DNA of 64,000 nucleotides from Mycolicibacterium grossiae (GCF_008329645.1 NZ_CP043474.1:3968001-4032000), one strand, 5' to 3'; positions 1 through 10,210 are shown, counted from the first letter of the stretch. Numbers and translations are program-made. The notes: generated by a model from the letters alone, not told the origin.

Positions 1-1
1 C

Positions 2-1045
2 GACGCCCGCACCCTGAAGCCCATCGCCGACGTCCCCGTGGAGGGCTTCGTCCGACTGAACTCCGCCGGTAATGGGCGGCACGTGCTGGTCTCGCAATCC
101 GACGGGTTCGCCGTGCTCGACATGGGCACCTGGACCGCGGCGCACGGCGACCACGGTCACCACTGCACGGCCGCGCCGCAACTCACCGACATGCGCTTCG
201 GGGGCGCCGAGCCCGGACACGTCGTCGCACACGACGGCATGGTGACGCTGTTCAGCGACGGCACGGGTGAGGTCGACGTCGTCGACCCACGGGCGCTGCT
301 CACCGGAGACGGACGGCCCACCACGGCTCTGGTGACCGAGCCGCACCACGGCGTTGCGGTTCGGCGCGCCGACGGAACCTTGGCGGTCAGCGTCGGCGAT
401 GCCGACAGCCGAAGTGGCGCACGGATCGTCGACGGAGACGGCCGTCAGCTCGCCGTCAACGACCAGTGCCCCGGCCTGCACGGTGAGGCCGCCGCAGCCG
501 ACGGCGTGCTCACCTTCGGCTGCGAGGACGGCATCCTCGTCGTGCGCGGCACCGAGTTCCGCAAGATCGCGAGCCCCGACCCGTACGGCCGCATCGGCAA
601 TCAGGCCGGCAGTGACGTGTCGCCGGTCGTCCTCGGTGACTACAAGACCGACCGCGACGCCGAGGTGGAACGTCCTCGCCGCTTCACCCTGACCGACACC
701 GGGACCGGCACACTGCGGGTCGTGCCGATCGACGCGAGCTACAGCTTCCGTTCGCTGGACCGCGGTCCCGACGGCGAGGTCGTCATCCTCGGCACGGACG
801 GCTTCCTGCACGTCTTCGATCCCGTCACCGCCCAGCGCATCGGACACCACCGTGCCGTCGCGGCCTGGACCGAGCCCGACGAGTGGCAGTCGCCGATGCC
901 CAACCTGCACGTGCAGGACGGCGTCGCCTACGTCAGCGAGCCCGGCGCCCGTCGGCTGGTGGCCCTCGACCTGACCGATGGATCGGTCGTCGCGGAGACC
1001 ACCCTCGCGCAGCCGACCGTCGAACTCACCGGCGTCGAGGGCTGA
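2..1045 (+). CDS. Zinc metallochaperone AztD-like secreted beta-propeller protein (5' end outside window)
   Basis: The reading frame is open from the window edge, so the N-terminus and any signal peptide are missing; the GTG at 38 is internal. The visible part of about 347 residues is a repetitive beta-rich protein with recurring blades that contain short DG/GD turns and hydrophobic strands, typical of a WD40/YVTN-like propeller. It has a His-rich loop (HGDHGHHC) near 137-170 and two isolated cysteines (NDQCPG, FGCEDG) that could form a disulfide. This matches the AztD family, periplasmic or secreted chaperones that pass zinc to the AztC binding protein of an ABC importer. No transporter genes are visible here; they could lie upstream of the window. 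The family call is by motif recognition. A generic propeller protein is the alternative. Confidence 0.6.
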   Translation, partial: DARTLKPIADVPVEGFVRLNSAGNGRHVLVSQSDGFAVLDMGTWTAAHGDHGHHCTAAPQLTDMRFGGAEPGHVVAHDGMVTLFSDGTGEVDVVDPRALLTGDGRPTTALVTEPHHGVAVRRADGTLAVSVGDADSRSGARIVDGDGRQLAVNDQCPGLHGEAAAADGVLTFGCEDGILVVRGTEFRKIASPDPYGRIGNQAGSDVSPVVLGDYKTDRDAEVERPRRFTLTDTGTGTLRVVPIDASYSFRSLDRGPDGEVVILGTDGFLHVFDPVTAQRIGHHRAVAAWTEPDEWQSPMPNLHVQDGVAYVSEPGARRLVALDLTDGSVVAETTLAQPTVELTGVEG

Positions 1046-1075
1046 GCGCCGACGCGCGCCTGCCAGACTGACCCC

Positions 1076-2254
1076 GTGCTGCGAATCGGTCTCTCCGGCG
1101 GAATCGGCGCCGGCAAGTCAACGGTGTCGGCGACGTTCAGCGATCTCGGGGGGATCGTCGTCGACGGTGACGTGATCGCCCGCGAGGTCGTCGAACCGGG
1201 AACCGAGGGACTGGCACGCCTGGTCGAGGCCTTCGGCGACGGCATCCTGCGGCCGGACGGCGCCCTGGACCGGCCGGCGCTGGCGGCAATCGCCTTCAGC
1301 GACGACGAGAAGCGCGCGACGCTCAACGGCATCGTGCACCCGCTGGTCGGGGCCCGGCGCGCCGAAATCATCGACGCGGCACCAGCGGACGCCGTCATCG
1401 TCGAGGACATCCCGCTGCTGGTCGAGTCCCAGATGGCCCCGATGTTCCCGCTCGTGGTGATCGTGCACGCCGACGAGGACGTCCGCATCCGCCGGCTCGT
1501 CGAGCACCGCGGCTTCTCCGAGTCCGACGCGCGGGCCCGGATCAAGGCGCAGGCCAGCGAGCAGCAGCGCCGCGACGTCGCGGACGTGTGGCTCGACAAC
1601 CACGGCGACGCCGAAGACCTCCGCGCCCGGGCGCGGGCGCTGTGGCAGGACCGGATCCTCCCGTTCGCGCACAACCTCGACGCCGGCACACCGGCGGTCG
1701 GCGCGCCCGTGCTGGTCGACGCGGACCCCACGTGGCCCGACCAGGCCCGCCGCATCGTCGCCCGGCTGCAGACGGCGTGCGGCCACCACGCCGTACGCAT
1801 CGACCACGTCGGCTCCACCGCGGTGCCCGGCCTGCCGGCGAAGGACGTCATCGACGTGCAGGTGACGGTCCGCGACCTCGCCGTCGCCGACGAGCTGAGC
1901 GACGCCATCGTCACCGCCGGCTACCCACGCGTCGCGGACGTCACCGCCGACACTCCGCACACCGACGACGTCGACGGCTGGACCAAGCGGTTCCACGCTT
2001 CGGCGGACCCCGGACGGCTCACGAACGTCCACCTACGCGCCGATGGCAACCCGAATCAGCGCTTCGCCCTGCTGTTCCGGGACTGGCTGCGCGCCGATCC
2101 CGACGCCCGCGCCGACTACCTGGCGTGGAAGCGCACCGTCGCCGACGCCGGACACGCCGACACCGGTGCGTACGCCGAGGCGAAGGAACCGTGGTTCGCC
2201 GAGGCCCGTCCGCGCGCCGAGGCGTGGGCACGGGCGACGGGCTGGCAACCCTGA
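1076..2254 (+). CDS. coaE: Dephospho-CoA kinase with C-terminal GrpB/UPF0157 domain
   Basis: Catalyses the last step of coenzyme A synthesis, phosphorylation of the ribose 3'-hydroxyl of dephospho-CoA, in the cytosol. The 392-residue protein has a P-loop (GGIGAGKST, residues 8-16) and a CoaE core to about residue 200. A GrpB-type nucleotidyltransferase-like domain follows from about 210, recognisable by HVGSTAVPGLPAKDVIDVQV. This fusion is usual in mycobacteria, where the protein is about 400 residues. The start is GTG 1076: a CAGACT hexamer at 1064-1069 lies six bases upstream, the leaderless arrangement seen repeatedly in this window. The gene is convergent with the next one, whose stop begins 5 bp after the coaE stop. 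Confidence 0.95.
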   Translation: MLRIGLSGGIGAGKSTVSATFSDLGGIVVDGDVIAREVVEPGTEGLARLVEAFGDGILRPDGALDRPALAAIAFSDDEKRATLNGIVHPLVGARRAEIIDAAPADAVIVEDIPLLVESQMAPMFPLVVIVHADEDVRIRRLVEHRGFSESDARARIKAQASEQQRRDVADVWLDNHGDAEDLRARARALWQDRILPFAHNLDAGTPAVGAPVLVDADPTWPDQARRIVARLQTACGHHAVRIDHVGSTAVPGLPAKDVIDVQVTVRDLAVADELSDAIVTAGYPRVADVTADTPHTDDVDGWTKRFHASADPGRLTNVHLRADGNPNQRFALLFRDWLRADPDARADYLAWKRTVADAGHADTGAYAEAKEPWFAEARPRAEAWARATGWQP

Positions 2255-2258
2255 CGGG

Positions 2259-2867
2259 TCAGGCGGCCGGTGGGGCGGGAGCGGGCGCGGCGGGGACCGC
2301 GGGCACCGGTGCGGGCGCGTCGACCGGCTGGGTGTTGCCGGTGGGGAAGTTCGTCACCGAGCCACAGCTCAGCACGCCGTAGCCGGGGTCGTTGCGCTGC
2401 GGCGTGAAGCGGGGCGCGACGAACTGGTCGGCCTGCGCCACGATCTGGTCGTCGACGAGGATCTCGCAGTGCAGGCTCGCGCTGTAGGGCCATTGGATCG
2501 ACACCTGCATGCCGGCTTGCTGCGGATCGCTCACCACGCCGGTCGCCTCGAAGGTGCGGCCCGGCACCATCGTCGGGTCGGCGGTGTTGAAGTCGGTGTC
2601 CGACAGCTTGTAGGTGATCGACGCACCGCGGGCCACGCCGTCCACCCGCGCGCGGTACACGACGTTGTGCGGGCCCGGACCCACCGGCGGCGCCGCCCCT
2701 CCGGGGGCCGGCGGCGTCGCCTCTCCGGGCACCGGTGGCGTCGCCTCGGCAGGAGCCGGCGGCGGCGTCGCGGGGTCCGCCGGCGCAGGGGGCGCGGTCA
2801 ACGCCGCTCCCGCCGCCAGGACGGCCACGGCGCCGGCCGCAAGCCAGCCACGTTTGCCAGAACTCAT
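2259..2867 (-). CDS. Secreted Pro/Ala-rich protein, function unknown
   Basis: A 202-residue protein starting MSSGKRGWLAAG at ATG 2867. A Sec-type signal peptide (positive N-terminus, hydrophobic Ala/Val stretch to about residue 25) is followed by a low-complexity linker of PA/PP/EATPP repeats (about residues 28-75). A folded region follows containing YRARVDGVARGASITYKLSDTDF and two cysteines (HCEILVD, LSCGS) that could pair. The C-terminus is again Pro/Ala-rich. This pattern fits a mycobacterial exported protein in which a Pro-rich tether crosses the cell wall. No enzymatic motif is seen. Further upstream in-frame starts exist, but only 2867 places the signal peptide at the N-terminus. Confidence 0.75.
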   Translation of the reverse strand: MSSGKRGWLAAGAVAVLAAGAALTAPPAPADPATPPPAPAEATPPVPGEATPPAPGGAAPPVGPGPHNVVYRARVDGVARGASITYKLSDTDFNTADPTMVPGRTFEATGVVSDPQQAGMQVSIQWPYSASLHCEILVDDQIVAQADQFVAPRFTPQRNDPGYGVLSCGSVTNFPTGNTQPVDAPAPVPAVPAAPAPAPPAA

Positions 2868-2878
2868 GTCCGGAGACT

Positions 2879-3397
2879 TTACGCCGAGCGCCAGGTGAGG
2901 ACCATGTCGTGGCCCGCCAGCCAACGCGCCAGGTCGTAGTCGTGCCGCGCCAGCCCGTCGACCGCGGCGACGGCCGTCCCCACGGCGCGCTGAGCGGTTT
3001 CCTCGTCCAGCCGGCCGTCCACCACCGCCGCCAGGAGTTCGTCGACGTCGGTGATCGCGACGTCACGACCTGTGCGGACCACCAGGTCGAGGTAGTGATC
3101 CTCGGTATGCCAGACCTCACCGGCGCGGCTGACGCGAGCGACGTCGAGGTAGTAGTCCTGGTCCCGCTCGTGACCGGGGTTGAAGTGGAACACCGACGCG
3201 CGCAGCCCCAGCGTCGGGAGCAGCCAGGACTCGAGGAAGTGGAACTGCGCCCGGCCGGGGGTGGGCCGGGCCATGTACAGACCCCAGGGCCGCACGTCGT
3301 AGACCTCGACGGTGCGTTCGATGCCCTTGGGGTCGACGTTGATCCGCCGGCCGACGTCGAAGACCTCCCGCTTGGGCGGGTGGATCCGCTGCCTCAC
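2879..3397 (-). CDS. DUF402 domain protein (Rv1632c-like)
   Basis: A 172-residue protein beginning VRQRIHPPKREVFDVGRRINVDPKG. The GTG start at 3397 overlaps the stop of the upstream membrane-protein gene (GTGA), indicating translational coupling. The central region (YDVRPWGLYMARPTPGRAQFHFLESWLLP, then YYLDVARV and TEDHYLDLVV) has the Trp/Tyr/Asp-rich beta-barrel pattern of DUF402. That family includes a Staphylococcus nucleoside tri-/diphosphatase, but no activity is established for mycobacterial members. Gene position next to uvrB matches Rv1632c of M. tuberculosis. Upstream in-frame ATG codons would give an unrelated Arg-rich extension and were not chosen. Confidence 0.75.
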   Translation of the reverse strand: MRQRIHPPKREVFDVGRRINVDPKGIERTVEVYDVRPWGLYMARPTPGRAQFHFLESWLLPTLGLRASVFHFNPGHERDQDYYLDVARVSRAGEVWHTEDHYLDLVVRTGRDVAITDVDELLAAVVDGRLDEETAQRAVGTAVAAVDGLARHDYDLARWLAGHDMVLTWRSA

Positions 3398-3690
3398 GAC
3401 CGGCGGCGGCCGAGGTCGATGGTGAACGGCCGCGTGCCCTCCGGGCGGGTCCACATGCGCAGCACGAACCCGGCGATCAGAAGCAGGACGAAACCGGTCC
3501 ACAGCAGGTCCGCCGCATCGAGCCAACTGCACGGGCGCGACGGCCCCAGTCCGTCGTCGCCGCAGGTGACGCCGAGGACCTCGGCGACCCGTCCCGGACC
3601 GGGCCAGACGAGCAGGACCAGGCACCCCACGCTGACGAGCAGCAGGACCAGCCCGAGGACGCGGAGGGCGATGCGAAGCGGTTCGCGCAC
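3394..3690 (-). CDS. Small membrane protein with two transmembrane segments
   Basis: A 98-residue protein with two hydrophobic helices (about residues 7-30, and about 64-82, LLWTGFVLLLIAGFVLRMW) separated by a loop with two cysteines (TCGDDG, RPCSW). The C-terminus is basic. The start is GTG 3690, with a TAGCGT hexamer six bases upstream on the minus strand, a leaderless promoter arrangement. Its stop overlaps the start of the DUF402 gene, so the two form one transcription unit divergent from uvrB. I do not recognise a family. Confidence 0.7.
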   Translation of the reverse strand: MREPLRIALRVLGLVLLLVSVGCLVLLVWPGPGRVAEVLGVTCGDDGLGPSRPCSWLDAADLLWTGFVLLLIAGFVLRMWTRPEGTRPFTIDLGRRRS

Positions 3691-3731
3691 GGCGTCACGC
3701 TAGCGCGCCCGTCGGACGTGCGGGAATGAAC

Positions 3732-3754
3732 TTGTCGGACTCCGCGCTTAACCT
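3732..3754 (+). promoter_or_regulatory. uvrB promoter, PafBC/RecA-NDp-type DNA-damage motif, leaderless
   Basis: TTGTCGGAC at 3732-3740, an 8-bp spacer, then TAACCT at 3749-3754. This fits the mycobacterial RecA-independent DNA-damage promoter TTGTCRGTG-N8-TANNNT except for the last two bases of the first element. The -10 ends 7 bp before ATG 3762, so the transcript is predicted to begin at or next to the start codon. Confidence 0.7.
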
Positions 3755-3761
3755 GGTGACC

Positions 3762-5921
<2,160 letters not shown>

Positions 5922-5959
5922 CTTGACCTGAACCCCGGTTGAGTTCTTAGCGTGAGGTC

Positions 5960-7351
5960 ATGACCCGCTCGGACACGACGCATGCCGGGAGCTGGCGCGA
6001 CCTGGTGGGCTCGCGCCACGTCGGCGCCTCGACGGTGCTCGCGGGTGGCGTCGCGCTGTACGCGATCAACGAGTTCCTCACGATCAGTCTGCTGCCCAGC
6101 ACCGTCGCCGAGATCGGCGGCGAACGGCTGTACGCCTGGGTGACCACCGTGTACCTCGTCGCGTCCGTCGTCGCGGCCACGACGGTGGGCGCGGTCCTGT
6201 CCCGGCTGGGACCGCGACGGGCCTATCTGACCGCGCTGAGCGTCTTCGCCGTGGGCAGCGTGGCGTGCGCCGTGGCGCCGTCGATGGAGCTGCTGCTGAC
6301 CGCACGTGCCGTTCAGGGCGGTGCCGGTGGCCTGCTCGCAGGCCTCGGATACGCCGTGATCAAGACCGCGCTGCCGGCCGCGCTATGGACCAAGGCGTCG
6401 GCCCTGGTGTCGGCGATGTGGGGCGTGGGCACCATCGTCGGCCCGGCCGCCGGCGGGTTGTTCGCGCAGTACGGCTCGTGGCGGTGGGCGTTCGGTGCGC
6501 TCGCGCTGCTGACGGTGTCGATGCTGCTTCTGGTGCCGTTCGCGTTGACACGGGGTGCCGCGCTGCCGCGCGACGCCGTCGGCATCCCGGTGCCGTCGCT
6601 GCTGCTGCTCGGTGGAGCGGCCCTCGCGATCAGCGTCGCGGGCATCCCACGCGCAGTGGCGGCCACGTGCGCGCTGCTGGGCGTCGGCGTCCTGCTGGTC
6701 GCCGCCTTCCTGGTGGTCGACCGCCGGGCCGGCGCATCGGTGTTGCCGCGCCACGCGTTCGGTGCCGGGCCGCTGAAGTGGATCTATCTGCTGCTGGGCG
6801 TCCTGATGGCCGCGACCATGGTGGACATGTACGTGCCGCTGTTCGGTCAGCGTCTGGCCGGGTTGGTGCCCGTGGCCGCCGGTTTCCTCGGCGTCGCCCT
6901 GTCGGTGGGATGGACGGTCGGGGAGATCGCCAGTGCCTCGCTGAGACGGGAACGCGCGATCACCGCGGTGGTGGGTTGTGCCCCGCTGGTGATGGCGACG
7001 GGCCTGGCGGTGAGCGCGGTCATGATGACCCGGGACGCGTCGGGCGTCGTGCTCGCCGTCTGGGTCGTGGCGCTGGTGGTCACCGGTACCGGGGTGGGCA
7101 TGGCGTGGCCACATCTGTCGGCCTGGGCGATGGGGTCCACCGACGACCCCGCCGACGGCGCGACGGCGGCCGCGGCGATCAACACCGTGCAGCTCATCTG
7201 CGGGGCGTTCGGCGCCGGCCTGGCCGGGGTGGTGGTGAATGCGAACGCGTCGGGCGACGTGCCCGCCGCGCGCTGGCTGTTCGGGGTGTTCGCGGGCATC
7301 GCGGCGCTCGGAGTGCTGGCCTCGTCGCGTGCGATCCGGCGGGCCGGCTAG
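5960..7351 (+). CDS. MFS drug/solute exporter (Rv1634-like)
   Basis: A 463-residue integral membrane protein of the major facilitator superfamily. It has a short cytosolic N-terminus, many hydrophobic helices, a motif A-like loop (LSRLGPRRAYL) after helix 2 and Gly-rich helices typical of proton-coupled efflux pumps (GGLLAGLGYAVIK, MWGVGTIVGPAAGG). Gene order (directly after uvrB) matches Rv1634 of M. tuberculosis, annotated as a drug efflux protein. The substrate cannot be told from sequence. The start is ATG 5960, with TAGCGT at 5948-5953 six bases upstream, implying a leaderless message. Its stop overlaps the stop of the convergent mgtC gene. Confidence 0.9.
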   Translation: MTRSDTTHAGSWRDLVGSRHVGASTVLAGGVALYAINEFLTISLLPSTVAEIGGERLYAWVTTVYLVASVVAATTVGAVLSRLGPRRAYLTALSVFAVGSVACAVAPSMELLLTARAVQGGAGGLLAGLGYAVIKTALPAALWTKASALVSAMWGVGTIVGPAAGGLFAQYGSWRWAFGALALLTVSMLLLVPFALTRGAALPRDAVGIPVPSLLLLGGAALAISVAGIPRAVAATCALLGVGVLLVAAFLVVDRRAGASVLPRHAFGAGPLKWIYLLLGVLMAATMVDMYVPLFGQRLAGLVPVAAGFLGVALSVGWTVGEIASASLRRERAITAVVGCAPLVMATGLAVSAVMMTRDASGVVLAVWVVALVVTGTGVGMAWPHLSAWAMGSTDDPADGATAAAAINTVQLICGAFGAGLAGVVVNANASGDVPAARWLFGVFAGIAALGVLASSRAIRRAG

Positions 7352-8082
7352 TCGGGATCGTCCTCGAGCTGGCGGACACCGGAGACGCCGTCGATGTCGG
7401 CGAGCACCAACGGTGCGCGCAGGATCCCCGAGCCCGCCAGCGTCACCTGGACGCCGACGTGGTCGGCCGGCGCGCCGAGGGGTTCACCGGCGGGGTCGGC
7501 GGCCAGCTCGGTGAGCTGCCAGTTGCGGCGGCTGCAGGCCTCCAGCACCTGCCGCAGCACGCCGCGGCCGTCCTCGTAGGTGATGTGCAGCGTGATGGCG
7601 CCGCTGAGCCGTGCGGCGAGTCGTCGTGCCACCGGCATGAAGCCCAGCACGATGAGGAAGTGCATCGCGGTCACGGTGCAGGCCAGCAGCAGGAGTCCCG
7701 AGCCGGCGGCCATGCCGATCGCGGCGGACTCCCACACGGCCGCCGCCGTCGTCAGACCGTGCACCGAGCCGCGACGGAAGATGATGATGCCCGCGCCGAG
7801 GAAGCCGATGCCCGACACGATCTGCGCGGCGACGCGGGACGGGTCCACCACGACGAGGTCGGACGTCACGACGTCCTGGAAGCCGTACTTGCTGACGAGC
7901 AGGATCAGCGCCGAGGCCGTTCCGACGATCGTCTGGGTACGCAGTCCGGCGCTCTTCCCCTGCACCTCGCGTTCGAGGCCGATCAGCGCCGTGAGGCCGA
8001 AGGCGACGAACAGTTCGACGATCTGACGGGTGCCTTGGCCCGGTCCGCCGAAGAAGGGCGGATCGGCGAGGTGCTCGATCAC
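7348..8082 (-). CDS. mgtC: MgtC/SapB family membrane protein
   Basis: A 244-residue protein. The N-terminal part has five or so membrane helices with the conserved MgtC signature (LTALIGLEREVQGKSAGLRTQTIVG; GIGFLGAGIIIFRRGSVHGLTTAAAVWESAAIGMAAG). A C-terminal ACT-like soluble domain follows from about residue 160. MgtC proteins support growth at low magnesium and in macrophages, probably by modulating the F-type ATPase or phosphate uptake rather than transporting Mg itself. I chose GTG 8082 because TAGCGT lies seven bases upstream. GTG 8091 is in frame but overlaps that -10 element. The gene is convergent with the MFS gene, with overlapping stop codons. Confidence 0.9.
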   Translation of the reverse strand: MIEHLADPPFFGGPGQGTRQIVELFVAFGLTALIGLEREVQGKSAGLRTQTIVGTASALILLVSKYGFQDVVTSDLVVVDPSRVAAQIVSGIGFLGAGIIIFRRGSVHGLTTAAAVWESAAIGMAAGSGLLLLACTVTAMHFLIVLGFMPVARRLAARLSGAITLHITYEDGRGVLRQVLEACSRRNWQLTELAADPAGEPLGAPADHVGVQVTLAGSGILRAPLVLADIDGVSGVRQLEDDPD

Positions 8083-8169
8083 GCCGCTCACGCTAGTGCC
8101 GGACGATAGCGATCACGCCGAACGAAACGCTGGTCCCCGTGGCGCTGCGCTGGCACCGTCGTGGTCAGT

Positions 8170-8240
8170 GCGGGTGTGGCTGAGTGGCTAGGCACCGGCC
8201 TGCAAAGCCGTCTACACGGGTTCGAATCCCGTCATCCGCT
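8170..8240 (+). tRNA. tRNA-Cys (anticodon GCA)
   Basis: A 71-nt cloverleaf: acceptor GCGGGTG pairs with CATCCGC (one G-T), a short D stem, an anticodon stem with loop CTGCAAA (anticodon GCA), a 4-nt variable loop, and T stem ACGGG/CCCGT with loop TTCGAAT. The discriminator is T and no CCA is encoded. Its 3' part from position 26 onward is duplicated at 11815, so this gene is the integration site of the element that follows. Confidence 0.95.
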
Positions 8241-8244
8241 CGCA
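8194..8244 (+). repeat. Left attachment-site repeat (3' half of tRNA-Cys)
   Basis: 51 bp running from the base before the anticodon stem to four bases past the tRNA end. It is identical to 11815-11865 except at one T-loop position (G at 8224, A at 11845). A perfect-length copy of a tRNA 3' half flanking foreign-looking DNA is the signature of tyrosine-recombinase integration. Confidence 0.92.
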
Positions 8245-8253
8245 TGTTGTAGC

Positions 8254-8282
8254 AGTTAGAGGCCATTTCGATGGCCTCAACT
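8254..8282 (+). terminator. Element-borne terminator behind tRNA-Cys
   Basis: Stem GAGGCCAT (8259-8266), loop TTCG, stem ATGGCCTC (8271-8278). It is extended by AGTT/AACT around a bulged A, and pyrimidine-rich CTCTCT follows. It lies just inside the left repeat, so it came with the element and now serves the tRNA. Confidence 0.7.
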
Positions 8283-8389
8283 CTCTATCCGAAGTTGAGT
8301 GTTGGCGCTGAGTTGACGCTTACCCGGCGACACACCGACCCCTAAACCGTTTGCTGGCATTGTCGTACGCAGATGCGACCATCAGGACT

Positions 8390-9616
8390 ATGAGCTTTTG
8401 GACGGACAAGGACTTCGACGAACACCCGGTATGGGAGCAAGTCGCACAGTTCGCCCGCCATATGGACGAACTGCCTAGAGATCTCGACCCGCCACAACGG
8501 CTCTCAGTCGTCCGGCTCAAAACCGCCCTAGAGCTCTTGAGCGAACATCAGCAAAGGGCCATCAAAGAGCACTACACCGCGTCGATGCTCGACGTCGTTC
8601 ACAGCCATCTGACCGGTTCGGTCAATCCGTCCATGTCGACGTTCGTCAGCGATCCCGACAGCTACGGCAATCACGTCAACACGGCCGCCGATCAGGTCGA
8701 CCAGATTTTCGATTACGTCGCTCAATGGCCAAGCTTGCCCGCGGGCGGACAGGCCCAAGCCGCCGGTAAGGCGTTCCGGGAGTACAAGGAGGAAGCGGAA
8801 ACGGCGCTGGAAGTACTGAAAGAGAAGAACGACGAGTTGCAAGCGGAGCTAGTTCAGCTCAAGTCGCAGATGACGACGGTTGAGGGGCAGATGGGCTCCG
8901 TCGAAGATCGCTACAGCACCAGCCTGGAAGCCCGCGACGCCGAGTACTCCGACGCGGTGGCCCGCATCGAAGAATCGGGCAAAGAGGCTTACGACAAGGC
9001 GATACAGGCTGACGTCGAGTCGAGGTCTGCCCAGCTTCAAAAGTTGGTCGATGATGGCGATGAGCTGGTGAAGGCAACAGAAGCCCACCGCGCCGCAGCC
9101 GAGAAGTTGGCGCTCGCCGCTGAGGGGTCGGCGGAGTGGCTCGCCAAACGGGCTTTCGCCCGAGACTTCGGGATGCAAGCACGGCGCAAGTCGGCGGCAG
9201 CGTGGCTCTACGACTTCCTCGGAACGGCGGTCATTGCTGCGCCCGTCTATTTCGTCCTGAAGCATTTTCTCGATAACCAGGACTCTGACGGCACCGTGGC
9301 CGTCAGCCTCACGCGTTTGAGCATCATCGTCGGCGCGGTGATCCTCGGTGGGTACCTCTTCAGTCGCGGCGCTACAAATCACCGTCAGGCCCGCGCCAGC
9401 AAGAGTGCGGAGATCCGCCTAAATACCTTCGAAGCGTTTATTTCGGCGTTGGACGAAGACGAGCAAGCCGAGATCCGCAACGGAATGGCGAAGACCATCT
9501 ATCTCCGTGGACGTCTCGCGGACGAAGAGCCGGACAGCCCGAATCCGTTCGGCAAGATCCTGGATGCCATCGCAGACCGCTCCAAGAGTTCCGAAGTGGC
9601 CGACGCTGAGAAGTAA
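8390..9616 (+). CDS. Coiled-coil protein with two transmembrane helices (element cargo), unknown function
   Basis: A 408-residue protein that I do not assign to a family. Residues 1-120 form a mainly helical soluble domain (WEQVAQFARHMDELPRDLDPPQRL). Residues 126-245 are a long charged coiled coil (EYKEEAETALEVLKEKNDELQAELVQLKSQM). Two membrane helices (about 272-293 and 306-326) make a hairpin, and an acidic tail follows. The start is ATG 8390 behind AGGAC; the in-frame codon at 8351 lacks a ribosome site. A sensor-like soluble head on a coiled coil ending in a membrane hairpin resembles the architecture of some phage-defence or signalling proteins, but that is inference only. It is the largest gene of the element and on its own transcription unit. 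Confidence 0.8.
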   Translation: MSFWTDKDFDEHPVWEQVAQFARHMDELPRDLDPPQRLSVVRLKTALELLSEHQQRAIKEHYTASMLDVVHSHLTGSVNPSMSTFVSDPDSYGNHVNTAADQVDQIFDYVAQWPSLPAGGQAQAAGKAFREYKEEAETALEVLKEKNDELQAELVQLKSQMTTVEGQMGSVEDRYSTSLEARDAEYSDAVARIEESGKEAYDKAIQADVESRSAQLQKLVDDGDELVKATEAHRAAAEKLALAAEGSAEWLAKRAFARDFGMQARRKSAAAWLYDFLGTAVIAAPVYFVLKHFLDNQDSDGTVAVSLTRLSIIVGAVILGGYLFSRGATNHRQARASKSAEIRLNTFEAFISALDEDEQAEIRNGMAKTIYLRGRLADEEPDSPNPFGKILDAIADRSKSSEVADAEK

Positions 9617-9929
9617 AGAAGTACGCGGTTCGGATGATCTGCGATCCGATTTGCGAGCGATTTAAACCATTCAATCAATCTCTAGAGGCGGCAGTCGAAA
9701 ACGAGCTGAAATCGGTCAGGTTATGACGATACATGCAGTTCAGAGGCATGTTGTGTGACGATCCTGCTGACACTGATCTTGGGCTAGCCCGACTCTATCA
9801 GAATTGCGCTGACACCCTTGGCAGGCGCATTGACGTGCATTAACGTTGCTGTAGCACTATTCAGGTAAGGCCCGATGCGTTACGACGCAATGGGATTCAA
9901 CGAAAGCGATCCGCAATGTCACGTAGCAG
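9617..9929. other. Gene-free stretch inside the tRNA-Cys element
   Basis: No convincing ORF. It holds a tandem 10-bp repeat, GCATTGACGT then GCATTAACGT (9827-9846), overlapping a TTGACG -35-like sequence. An inverted repeat TGCGT-TACG-ACGCA follows at 9876-9889, upstream of the excisionase-like gene. This looks like a promoter and operator or recombination-factor binding region. There is also a GCGCTGACA segment at about 9807 resembling motifs near both element ends. Confidence 0.5.
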
Positions 9930-10210
9930 GTGGATTCGGCGTGCCCGCGAACGGATCTGACGGCCGACGAGAAGGCCGAACGACTCAACGACGACGACGC
10001 ACCCAAACACGTCGGCCTGCCCGCCATCGCCCAACGGGTCAACGAACTGTTCGGCGTTACCGTCACAACCCACTATCTACGGCGCGCTACCAACAGCGCC
10101 GTCTGTCGTTCAACGAGATCGGCCACAAGATCCACTGCTCGGATCGCCAGCTTTACAACTTCATCGTGGTCGGCACTCGCAAGGACGACCGTAAGCAGGT
10201 CGGCGCATGA
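9930..10210 (+). pseudogene. Excisionase-like winged-helix DNA-binding protein, frameshifted
   Basis: Two overlapping frames together make one small DNA-binding protein of about 93 residues. The first frame (from GTG 9930) gives DLTADEKAERL, then VGLPAIAQRVNELFGVTVTTHYLRRATNS. The second frame continues RLSFNEIGHKIHCSDRQLYNFI and ends at 10210. The join, at about 10100, needs one extra base, so a single-base deletion is inferred. The pattern (helix-turn-helix, RRAxxSG-like, IGxK, LYxFI) is that of phage and element excisionases or MerR-like recombination directionality factors. The second frame ends in an ATGA overlap with the next gene, which supports it as the original reading frame. A sequencing error or programmed frameshift is the alternative. 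Confidence 0.65.

Noticed and set aside
3726..3761. Upstream ATG start for uvrB
   Set aside because: It precedes the -35 to -10 elements of the damage promoter, so it would not be in the transcript from that promoter.
9857..10066. Minus-strand 69-residue frame in the element
   Set aside because: Antisense to the excisionase-like gene, with no ribosome site and low-complexity Ser/Arg content.
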